Source: Streptomyces sp. P3 (lineage in GTDB: Bacteria > Actinomycetota > Actinomycetes > Streptomycetales > Streptomycetaceae). Taken from it: a stretch of DNA of 64,000 bases. Below the pieces are notes generated by a model. That model was not told the DNA's origin and made no database searches. It saw only the letters and a program-made list of their open reading frames with translations. Location of the stretch: positions 2,604,001 through 2,668,000 of the forward strand of contig JAFEKX020000001.1 of assembly GCA_016893485.2 (NCBI GenBank), read 5' to 3'. A program made the position numbers and the translations under genes. Every line of letters begins with the position of its first letter. Within the stretch, counting starts at the first letter, position 1. Shown here in pieces: positions 49,590 to 60,489 of this stretch.

Positions 49590-51128
49590 TTGGCTCCTCA
49601 TTCCGGTTCCAGGGCGAATCCGCTCCGTGACCCCGCCGACCGACGGCTCCCGCGTATCGCGGGGCCGTCGGGCCTGGTCATCTTCGGCGTCACAGGCGAT
49701 TTGTCACGCAAAAAGCTGATGCCCGCCGTGTACGACCTCGCCAACCGGGGTCTGCTGCCGCCGGGCTTCTCGCTCGTCGGGTTCGCCCGGCGCGAGTGGG
49801 CCCACGAGGACTTCGCGCAGGAGGTCCACGACGCGGTCAAGGAGCACTCGCGTACACCGTTCCGTGAGGAGGTCTGGCAGCAGCTCGTCCAGGGGATGCG
49901 CTTCGTCCAGGGCACCTTCGACGACGACGACGCGTTCGAGCGGCTGCGCGACACGATCGACGAGCTGGACAAGGCGCAGGGCACGGGCGGCAACTTCGCC
50001 TTCTACCTGTCGGTGCCGCCGCGCTCCTTCCCGGTCGTCATCCAGCAGCTGAAGAAGCACGGTCTGGCCGACCAGGAGGGCGGTTCCTGGCGGCGCGCGG
50101 TCATCGAGAAGCCCTTCGGCCACGACCTCAAGTCGGCCGAGGACCTCAACAAGGTCGTGCACGAGGTGTTCGCCGCGGACCAGGTCTTCCGCATCGACCA
50201 CTACCTCGGCAAGGAGACCGTCCAGAACATCCTGGCGCTCCGCTTCGCCAACACGATGTTCGAGCCGATCTGGAACCGGTCCTTCGTGGACCACGTGCAG
50301 ATCACCATGGCCGAGGACATCGGCATCGGCGGCCGGGCCGGCTACTACGACGGCATCGGCGCCGCCCGTGACGTCATCCAGAACCACCTCCTGCAGCTGA
50401 TGGCGCTGACCGCGATGGAGGAGCCCGCCTCCTTCTCCGCCGACGCGCTGGCCGCCGAGAAGGAGAAGGTGCTCGGCGCGGTACGGCTGCCGAAGGACCT
50501 GGGGAAGAACACGGTCCGCGGGCAGTACGCCGAGGGCTGGCAGGGCGGCGAGAAGGCCGTCGGCTACCTCCAGGAAGACGGCATCGACCCCAAGTCGAAG
50601 ACCGACACGTACGCCGCGATCAAGGTCGAGGTCGACAACCGCCGCTGGGCGGGCGTCCCCTTCTACCTGCGCACCGGCAAGCGCCTCGGCCGCCGCGTCA
50701 CGGAGATCGCGGTGGTCTTCCAGCGCGCCCCGCACTCCCCCTTCGACCAGACGGCGACGGAGGAGTTGGGCCAGAACGCGATCGTCTTCCGCGTCCAGCC
50801 CGACGAGGGCGTCACGGTCCGCTTCGGCTCCAAGGTGCCCGGCACCTCGATGGAGATCCGGGACGTCTCCATGGACTTCGCCTACGGCGAGTCGTTCACG
50901 GAGTCCAGCCCGGAGGCGTACGAGCGGCTCATCCTCGACGTCCTGCTCGGCGACTCGAACCTCTTCCCGCGCACGGAGGAGGTCGAGCTGTCCTGGAAGA
51001 TCCTCGACCCGATCGAGCAGTACTGGGACAAGCACGGCAAGCCCGCGCAGTACCAGTCCGGGACGTGGGGTCCGGTCGAGGCCGACGAAATGCTCGCACG
51101 AGAGGGACGGAGCTGGCGCCGGCCATGA
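49590..51128 (+). CDS. zwf: Glucose-6-phosphate 1-dehydrogenase
   Basis: The first oxidative step of the pentose phosphate pathway. The product is 512 residues and intact. The NADP motif is IFGVTGDLSRKKLMP, and the catalytic block is FRIDHYLGKETVQN (His/Lys). I chose the TTG at 49590, four bases after the tal stop, with GGAGG upstream inside tal. It overlaps opcA by ATGA. Confidence 0.95.
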   Translation: MAPHSGSRANPLRDPADRRLPRIAGPSGLVIFGVTGDLSRKKLMPAVYDLANRGLLPPGFSLVGFARREWAHEDFAQEVHDAVKEHSRTPFREEVWQQLVQGMRFVQGTFDDDDAFERLRDTIDELDKAQGTGGNFAFYLSVPPRSFPVVIQQLKKHGLADQEGGSWRRAVIEKPFGHDLKSAEDLNKVVHEVFAADQVFRIDHYLGKETVQNILALRFANTMFEPIWNRSFVDHVQITMAEDIGIGGRAGYYDGIGAARDVIQNHLLQLMALTAMEEPASFSADALAAEKEKVLGAVRLPKDLGKNTVRGQYAEGWQGGEKAVGYLQEDGIDPKSKTDTYAAIKVEVDNRRWAGVPFYLRTGKRLGRRVTEIAVVFQRAPHSPFDQTATEELGQNAIVFRVQPDEGVTVRFGSKVPGTSMEIRDVSMDFAYGESFTESSPEAYERLILDVLLGDSNLFPRTEEVELSWKILDPIEQYWDKHGKPAQYQSGTWGPVEADEMLAREGRSWRRP

Positions 51129-52276
51129 AGATAGACCTCACCGACACCACTGCCAGCAAGATCAACAAGGCGCTCGTCAAGGGCCGCCGCGCCATCGGCA
51201 CCCCCGCCGTCGGCATGGTGCTCACCCTCGTCGTCGTCACGGACGAGGAGAACGCCTACGACGCGCTGAAGGCCGCCAACGACGCGTCGCACGAGCACCC
51301 CTCGCGCACGCTCGTGGTCATCAAGCGCGTCTCGCGCTCGTCCCGCAACCGCACCCAGTCCCGCCTCGACGCCGAGGTACGGGTGGGCGCGGACGCGGGC
51401 AGCGGCGAGACGGTCGTCCTGCGGCTCTACGGCGAGGTCTCCGACCACGCCCAGTCCGTGGTGCTGCCGCTGCTGCTGCCGGACGCGCCGGTGGTGGTCT
51501 GGTGGTCGGTGGACGCGCCCCGCGACCCGGCGAACGACCCGCTGGGCGCCCTGAGCCAGCGCCGGGTCACCGACAGCTACGCGGCGGAGAAGCCCGTCGA
51601 CGAGCTGCGGTCCCGCGCCGAGAGCTACGAGCCGGGCGACACCGACCTGGCCTGGGCCCGGATCACCCCGTGGCGTTCGATGCTGGCCGCCGCGCTCGAC
51701 CAGGTCTCCTCGGAGATCGTCTCCGCCGAGGTGGCGGGCGAGGAGTCCAACCCGAGCGTCGAACTGCTCGCGATGTGGCTCGCCGACCGCCTCCACGTGC
51801 ATGTCCGGCGGGCGGTCTCCGCGGGTCCCGGTCTGACCCAGGTGCGCCTGGAGACGACTGGCGGGCCGATCACGCTGCACCGGTCCGACGGGGCGATGGC
51901 CACCCTGGCGCTGCCCGGCCAGCCGGACCGCGCGGTGGCGCTCAAGCGCCGCGAGACGTCCGAGCTCCTCGCGGAGGAGCTGCGCAGGCTCGACCCGGAC
52001 GAGACGTACGCGTCCGCGCTGCGGTTCGGCGTGGACCGGCTGGGCGGTATCCAGTCGGCGGCGGAACGGGCGGAGGCGGCGGCTCAGCCGGTGCCCGCGC
52101 TGCCGGTGCGCGCGGTCTCGGATACGGCTCCGGCGTCCTCGGGTACGGCTTCGTCGGCTTCGGAGCCGTCCGCTTCGGCTTCGGGGTCGTCCGCTTCGGC
52201 TTCGTCGGACCAGGGCGGTTCCGACCGGCCCACCCCCGCGAAGATGCCCCCGGTGAAGAAGGCTGATCCGCAGTGA
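51125..52276 (+). CDS. opcA: Glucose-6-phosphate dehydrogenase assembly protein OpcA
   Basis: An activator and assembly factor for Zwf in actinobacteria and cyanobacteria: 383 residues. The conserved part (1-~325) contains SRTLVVIKRVSRSSRNRTQS and VLPLLLPDAPVVVWWSVDAP. The last ~50 residues are a low-complexity Ser/Ala tail (TASSASEPSASASGSSAS) ending in a basic patch. It overlaps zwf and pgl by four bases on each side. The frame is intact. Confidence 0.93.
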   Translation: MKIDLTDTTASKINKALVKGRRAIGTPAVGMVLTLVVVTDEENAYDALKAANDASHEHPSRTLVVIKRVSRSSRNRTQSRLDAEVRVGADAGSGETVVLRLYGEVSDHAQSVVLPLLLPDAPVVVWWSVDAPRDPANDPLGALSQRRVTDSYAAEKPVDELRSRAESYEPGDTDLAWARITPWRSMLAAALDQVSSEIVSAEVAGEESNPSVELLAMWLADRLHVHVRRAVSAGPGLTQVRLETTGGPITLHRSDGAMATLALPGQPDRAVALKRRETSELLAEELRRLDPDETYASALRFGVDRLGGIQSAAERAEAAAQPVPALPVRAVSDTAPASSGTASSASEPSASASGSSASASSDQGGSDRPTPAKMPPVKKADPQ

Positions 52277-53077
52277 GCACTCCCAGCTCGTCGTCCACCG
52301 CGACAAGGAACTGATGGCCCAGGCCGCCGCGGCCCGGCTGATCACGAAGATCGTGGACGCGCAGGCCTCGCGCGGCTACGCCTCGATCGTGCTCACCGGC
52401 GGTCGCAACGGCAACGGTCTGCTGGCAGCCCTGGCGGGTCAGCCCGCCCGGGACGCCATCGACTGGGGCCGCCTCGACCTGTGGTGGGGCGACGAGCGGT
52501 TCCTGCCCGAGGGCGACCCGGAGCGCAACGTCACCCAGGCCCGTGAGGCACTGCTCGACGCGGTGCCGCTGGACCCGAAGCGCGTGCACGCCATGCCCGC
52601 GTCCGATGGTCTCTACGGCAACGACGTGGAGGCCGCCGCGGCCGGTTACGCCGAGGAACTCGCCCGGGCCGCCGGTCCCGAGACGATGAAATCAGCGGCT
52701 GGCGCCGCGGACGGCTCCGTCCCGACCTTCGACGTCCTCATGCTGGGCGTCGGCCCGACACCCATGTGGCGTCGCTCTTCCCGGAGTTGCCCGCCGTACG
52801 GGAGACCGAGCGCACGGTCGTCGGCGTCCACGGCGCGCCCAAGCCGCCGCCGATCCGGGTCACGCTGACCCTGCCGGCGATCCGGTCGGCCCGCGAGGTG
52901 TGGCTGCTCGCGGCCGGCGAGGACAAGGCCGAGGCCGCGGCGATCGCCCTGTCGGGCGCGGGTGAGATCCAGGCACCGGCCGCCGGTGCCCAGGGCCGCT
53001 CCCGCACCCTGTGGCTGCTCGACGCGGCGGCGGCCTCCCAGCTGCCCCGCGCGCTGTACCCGCCGGCTTCCGCCTGA
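52273..53077 (+). CDS. pgl: 6-phosphogluconolactonase
   Basis: Hydrolyses 6-phosphogluconolactone made by Zwf. The restored length is 268 residues. NagB/SugAR-fold motifs are VLTGGRNGNGLL, WWGDERFLPEGDPERN and, after correction, VLMLGVGPDTHVASLFP. Two Cs are missing, near 52290 (six codons after the start) and 52756. The start is the GTG at 52273, overlapping the opcA stop (GTGA). It is the last gene of the operon, followed by a terminator. Confidence 0.93.
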
Positions 53078-53100
53078 CACCGGCGCTGCCTGCACGCTGC

Positions 53101-53138
53101 CGAAGAGCCCGTTCGACCTCGGTCGTACGGGCTCTTCG
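53101..53138. terminator. Terminator between pgl and pgi
   Basis: CGAAGAGCCCGT pairs with ACGGGCTCTTCG; inside, after one T/T mismatch, CGACC pairs with GGTCG. It lies between convergent genes and serves both. Confidence 0.9.
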
Positions 53139-53143
53139 CTGTC

Positions 53144-54793
<1,650 letters not shown>

Positions 54794-54847
54794 TGCGACT
54801 TCAGCCTTCTTTCCTACCGACCTGCGGGCCTGTTCCAACCTAATTGA

Positions 54848-56142
54848 TCAGCCCGTGACGCGAGCTGTCGTCGCGTCGTCCTCCAGGGCAACAACAGGTA
54901 CGTCCGGCTTGACCGCCGGTATCAGCGCCAGGACCGACAGCACGAAGAAGGCCGCGGTGAGCAGCGCGGGCGTGTTCAGTCCCCAGGCGGTGGCGACGGC
55001 CCCGCCGAGGAGCGCGCCCAGCGGGGCCCCGGCCGCCGCCAGGGTCCGGAAGGCCGAGCTGACCCGGCCGAGCAGCTCGGTGGGGGCGCGCTGCTGCATC
55101 AGCGTGGTCGTGTTGACGTTCCACACCATGCTCATGACGCCGAAGGCCGCCATGGCCGCCCCGACCGCGGCCAGGCTGCGCGCGGTGCCCATGACGACGA
55201 GGGCTCCGGTCTGCACGAGACCCGCGAGCAGCACGGCCCGCAGGGGGCCGAGCCGGTCGGTGATCCGCCGGTGCAGCACTCCCCGGCCAGGCCGCCGACG
55301 GTGAACGCGGTGGTCACGGCGACGTATCCGGCGGTGCCCGCGTGCAGCCAGCCGGTCACCAGGACGACCAGGGTGGCGATCAGGGCGCCCATGCCGATGT
55401 TGCACAGGGCGGTGGCGGCGCACAGGCCGCGCAGGGCCCGGTCGTGCCACAGGGTGCGCAGTCCGTCGGCGATCTCCCCGCGCAGGGTGCTGCCCGCCGG
55501 TCTCGGACCGCGCGGCGCACCGCCCTCGGGTCCCTCCCCCGCCGGGCGCCGGAATCCGCAGCGAGGCCACCAGTGCGGCGGCTACCAGGAAGGTCACGGC
55601 GTCGGCGGCGAAGGGGACGGCGGCCCCCGCGACGATCAGCGCCGGCACCACGGGCGCCCCCAGCAGACCGCCGGCGATCTTCTGCCCGGTCATCAGCCGG
55701 GCGTTGGCGGTACCGAGCGCCGACCGGTCCACCAGGGCCGGCAGCAGGGCCGTGGCCGCGTTGTCGAAGAGGGTCTGGAGCGTGGTCAGCGCGAAGGCCA
55801 GCGCGATGAGCAGCGGGATGGAGGCCTGGCCGAGCGCGACGGCCACGGCGAAGGCGGCGACGAGCAGCCCGCGGACGGCGTCCACCCGCCACATCGCGCG
55901 CCGCTGGTCCACCCGGTCCGCGACCGCGCCGCCGAGCAGGCCGAAGACGATCCAGGGCAGATACCCGCAGGCGGTGACGGACGCGATGAGCAGGGGCCGG
56001 TGCGTCAGCGACACGGCGAGCAGCGGCAGCGCCGCCGTACGCAGCGCGTCCCCGAAGCGCGACACCACGGCCGCGCTCCACAGCCGCCCGAACCCCCGCG
56101 CCACGCGGGCACATGACTGCCCGTCACCTCGACCGTCGTCAC
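54848..56142 (-). CDS. MFS transporter
   Basis: A 12-helix major facilitator protein, restored to about 432 residues. Motif A reads GGAVADRVDQRRAM. The C-terminal half has TTTLMQQRAPTELLGRVSSAF, common in the macrolide-efflux/enterobactin-exporter group. The preferred start is the GTG at 56142 with GAGGGGG upstream, which needs one missing G near 56087. Further changes are near 55553 and 55279. The frame is nominally open across the gene because the shifts cancel, but the residues between 55553 and 55279 are wrong. Confidence 0.82.
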
Positions 56143-56153
56143 CGTTCCCCCTC

Positions 56154-56177
56154 ACGGTTCGTCACTTCACAAACCGT
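56154..56177. promoter_or_regulatory. Inverted repeat upstream of the MFS gene
   Basis: ACGGTT (56154-56159) and AACCGT (56172-56177) flank a 12-base spacer 12 bases upstream of the MFS start. It is a possible operator; no regulator gene adjoins. Confidence 0.35.
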
Positions 56178-56271
56178 AGAGGGCAGCACTGACAATCGGT
56201 CCGAGGCCGTCGGCCGCCGGGGTGAAACAGCTCCGGCCCGACACCTCGTGGGCGTCCGGCCGGTTCAACTC

Positions 56272-56607
56272 CTAGATTTCTCCCCGCAGTTTGGCGAGCG
56301 CCTCGGCGAGGATCGCCTCGCCGTCCGCGTCGCTGCGCCGCTCCCGTACATACGCGAGGTGCGTCTTGTAGGGCTCGGTGCGCGGCGGGTCCGGCGGGTT
56401 GTCCCGGTCCTGTCCGGCCGGGAAGCCGCAGCGCGGGCAGTCCCAGGTGTCGGGAACCTGCGCGTCGCTGGCGAAGCTGGGCTGCGTCTCGTGCCCGTTG
56501 GAGCACCAGAAGGAGATGCGCAGCCGGGGCGCGGACTCGCCACGCTCGGCCTCGCCCATCGGCCCCGCCCCGACCCGGCTTCCACGGATCGCGTTGCCAC
56601 TTGCCAC
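56272..56607 (-). CDS. RbpA-family RNA polymerase-binding protein
   Basis: A 111-residue protein with the RbpA layout. The N-terminal basic arm MASGNAIRGSRVG resembles the LRGSRLG start of RbpA. The central zinc-type domain has CSNGHETQPSFA...WDCPRCG. The C-terminal sigma-interaction helix follows (KTHLAYVRERRSDADGEAIL). RbpA binds primary sigma factors and stabilises the open complex. The segment TEPYKTHL is more divergent than in the canonical gene, so this is probably a paralogue. It lies downstream of secG. The frame is intact. Confidence 0.85.
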   Translation of the reverse strand: MASGNAIRGSRVGAGPMGEAERGESAPRLRISFWCSNGHETQPSFASDAQVPDTWDCPRCGFPAGQDRDNPPDPPRTEPYKTHLAYVRERRSDADGEAILAEALAKLRGEI

Positions 56608-56813
56608 GGTCGTAACTCCCTGCGTGATGGTGCCGCGAAGCGAGTCGGCGTTTCGCTCCGTTGCGAGCGCCTCAGTCTACGTAAGGCCCAACGCGCGTCC
56701 AGTGGTTGGAGTTACAGCCCCTACACCTAGACGCAAGCCCCATGATAGGCCGCGCTCAGCTGCGCGTACCGAACATGGGGCCTTACGTACGGAATGTGCG
56801 ACGGAACGTGCGG

Positions 56814-57047
56814 TCAGTTCGTCTTCATCAGCAGACCGAGCACGACGATGCAGGTGAACCAGAGCAGACCGAGCCCGACGGTGATGCGGTCGAGGTTGCG
56901 CTCGGCGACCGAAGAACCACCGACGGACGACGACATGCCGCCACCGAACATGTCGGAGAGACCGCCGCCCTTCCCCTTGTGCATCAGCACCAGCAGCATC
57001 AGCAGCAGGCTGAAGACGATCAGGGCGATCGAGAACCCCAAAACCAC
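56814..57047 (-). CDS. secG: Preprotein translocase subunit SecG
   Basis: A small membrane subunit of the SecYEG channel: 77 residues, intact. Two helices (FSIALIVFSLLLMLLVLMHKG and the C-terminal LGLLWFTCIVVLGLLMKTN) flank the conserved loop GGGLSDMFGGG. The start is the GTG at 57047. It follows tpiA on the same strand, the usual actinobacterial order. Confidence 0.95.
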   Translation of the reverse strand: MVLGFSIALIVFSLLLMLLVLMHKGKGGGLSDMFGGGMSSSVGGSSVAERNLDRITVGLGLLWFTCIVVLGLLMKTN

Positions 57048-57156
57048 GGCTGAACCAACTTCCTCGGATTCGGATGGACGACAGGGGGCATAGAGACAGC
57101 CCTATGCCCCCGCAAGGGTACGACGGATCGCCGCTACCGCCTACACACGGTCAGAC

Positions 57157-57948
57157 TCACTGATCGCGGAAGCGCACGATCTTGACGAACTCGTCGGCGT
57201 CCAGCGAGGCACCGCCGACCAGGGCGCCGTCGACGTCGGGCTGGGCCATGATCTCGGCGACGTTGCCGGACTTTACCGAGCCGCCGTACTGGATGCGGAC
57301 CTGGTCGGCCAGCTCCTGCGTGTACAGCTCGGCGAGCTTGCCGCGGATGGCCTGGCAGACCTCCTGGGCGTCGCCGGAGCCGCAGACCTTGCCGGTGCCG
57401 ATGGCCCAGACGGGCTCGTACGCGATGACGATCGTCTCGGCCTGCTCGGCCGGGACGTCCTTGAGACCGCCCTCGACCTGGCTGAGCGTGTGCGCGACGT
57501 GGTTGCCCGCCTCGCGAACGTCCAGCTCCTCGCCGACACAGAGGATCGGGGTCAGGCCGTGCTTGTACGCGGCCTTCACCTTGGCGTTGACGACCTCGTC
57601 GGTCTCGGCGTGGTACTGGCGGCGCTCGGAGTGGCCGATGGCCACGTACGTGCACTTGAGCTTGGCCAGCATCGCGCCGGAGATCTCGCCGGTGTAGGCA
57701 CCGGAGTCGTGCGCCGAGATGTCCTGGGCGCCGTACTTGATCCTGAGCTTGTCGCCGTCGACCAGGGTCTGCACGGAGCGCAGGTCGGTGAAGGGCGGCA
57801 GGACGGCGACCTCGACGGCCTCGTAGTCCTTGTCCGCGAGGGCGAAGGCGAGCTTCTGGACGTGGGCGATGGCCTCGAGGTGGTTGAGGTTCATCTTCCA
57901 GTTGCCCGCCATGATCGGCGTGCGCCCCGAAGAAACAGATGGAGCCAT
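57157..57948 (-). CDS. tpiA: Triosephosphate isomerase
   Basis: Interconverts dihydroxyacetone phosphate and glyceraldehyde 3-phosphate. The product is 263 residues and intact. It has the catalytic Lys in [10 protein letters not shown], His in [10 protein letters not shown], Glu in [14 protein letters not shown] and the phosphate site YGGSVKSGN. The start is the ATG at 57948, with GGAGG inside the end of pgk. Only five bases separate it from the pgk stop. Confidence 0.97.
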   Translation of the reverse strand: MAPSVSSGRTPIMAGNWKMNLNHLEAIAHVQKLAFALADKDYEAVEVAVLPPFTDLRSVQTLVDGDKLRIKYGAQDISAHDSGAYTGEISGAMLAKLKCTYVAIGHSERRQYHAETDEVVNAKVKAAYKHGLTPILCVGEELDVREAGNHVAHTLSQVEGGLKDVPAEQAETIVIAYEPVWAIGTGKVCGSGDAQEVCQAIRGKLAELYTQELADQVRIQYGGSVKSGNVAEIMAQPDVDGALVGGASLDADEFVKIVRFRDQ

Positions 57949-57953
57949 TGAGG

Positions 57954-59163
57954 TCAGTCCTCCAGTGCGGCGAGGCCGGGGAGCGTCTTGCCCTCGAGGT
58001 ATTCGAGGACGCGCCGCCGCCGGTCGAGATGTGGCCGAATGCGGTCTCGTCGAAGCCCAGGATGCGGACGGCCGCGGCGGAGTCGCCACCGCCGACGACC
58101 GTGAACGCCGGGGAGTCGAGAAGGGCCTGGGCGACCGCCTTGGTGCCCGCGGCGTAGTCGGGGTGCTCGAAGACGCCCATCGGGCCGTTCCAGAAGATGG
58201 TGGCCGCGTCGGCGAGCTTCGAGGCGTACAGGGCACCGGTCTCGGGACCGATGTCGAGGCCCATCTGGTCGGCGGGGATGGCGTCCGCGGCGACGGTGGT
58301 GGGGTTGGACGGGGCCTTCGTCTTCAGGTCGGGGAACGCGGACGCGGTCACGACGTCGACCGGGACGACCAGCTCGACGCCGTTCTTCTCGGCGCGCTCG
58401 ACGTACTCGGTGACGGCGGGCAGCTGGTCGTCCTGGACCAGGGAGGCGCCGATCTCGTAGCCCTTGGCCTTGAGGAAGGTGAAAGCCATGCCGCCGCCGA
58501 TGAGGATGCGGTCGGCCTTGCCGAGCAGCTGGTCGATGACGGCGAGCTTGTCGGAGACCTTGAGCCGCCGAGCGCCACCACGTAGGGCCGCTTGACGTCC
58601 TCGGTGAGCTTCTTCAGGACGCCGACCTCGGTGGCGATGAGGTAGCCGGCGCAGTGCGGCAGCCGGGCCGGGAGGTCGTACACGGAGGCGTGCTTGCGGT
58701 GCACGGCACCGAAGCCGTCGCCTACGTAGATGTCCGCCAGGGCGGCGAGCTGGTCGGCGAACTCGCCGCGCTCGGTGTCGTCCTTGGAGGTCTCGCCCGC
58801 GTTGAAGCGCAGGTTCTCGATGACCGCGACCTGGCCGGGCTCGAGGCCGCGGACCGCGTCGTGGGCGGCGGGGCCGACGGTGTCCTGGGCGAACGCGACC
58901 GGCGCGCCGAGGAGTTCGGCGAGGCGCTCGGCCGGCTGGAGGAGGGAGAAGGCCGGGTCCGGGGCGCCCTTGGGGCGGCCCAGGTGCGAGGCCACGATCA
59001 CCTTGGCGCCCGCCTCGACGAGGGCCTTGATGGTGGGCAGCACGGCGCGGATGCGGCCGTCGTCGGTGATGAGGCCGTCGGCCAGCGGGACGTTGAGGTC
59101 GGCGCGGACGAAGACCCGCTTGCCGTCCACGCCTTCGGCGAGAAGTTCGTCGATCGTCTTCAT
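57954..59163 (-). CDS. pgk: Phosphoglycerate kinase
   Basis: Forms ATP and 3-phosphoglycerate from 1,3-bisphosphoglycerate. The restored length is 403 residues. It has the N-terminal signature [12 protein letters not shown], the ASHLGRPKG loop, [10 protein letters not shown], and the C-terminal nucleotide site [11 protein letters not shown] and STGGGAS. Two bases are missing, near 58567 and 58010. A good ribosome site (AGGAG) precedes the ATG at 59163. It heads the pgk-tpiA-secG unit. Confidence 0.96.
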
Positions 59164-59223
59164 AAAGGGACTCCTAGGAGGGCTCTTCAGATCCGAGAGG
59201 GCTGATCGATCACTACGTAGTAC

Positions 59224-59260
59224 AGGGCTCGGGCAGCGCGGCGTGCGCTGCCCGAGCCCT
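59224..59260 (-). terminator. Terminator between gap and pgk
   Basis: A 16-bp perfect stem (AGGGCTCGGGCAGCGC with its complement) and a 5-base loop lie 30 bases after the gap stop. It implies that pgk starts its own transcript or depends on read-through. Confidence 0.92.
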
Positions 59261-59289
59261 GACTCACATCGAGTTGCCTGCTCCGGGAG

Positions 59290-60468
<1,179 letters not shown>

Positions 60469-60489
60469 TCATGACATCGTCACACCGAG

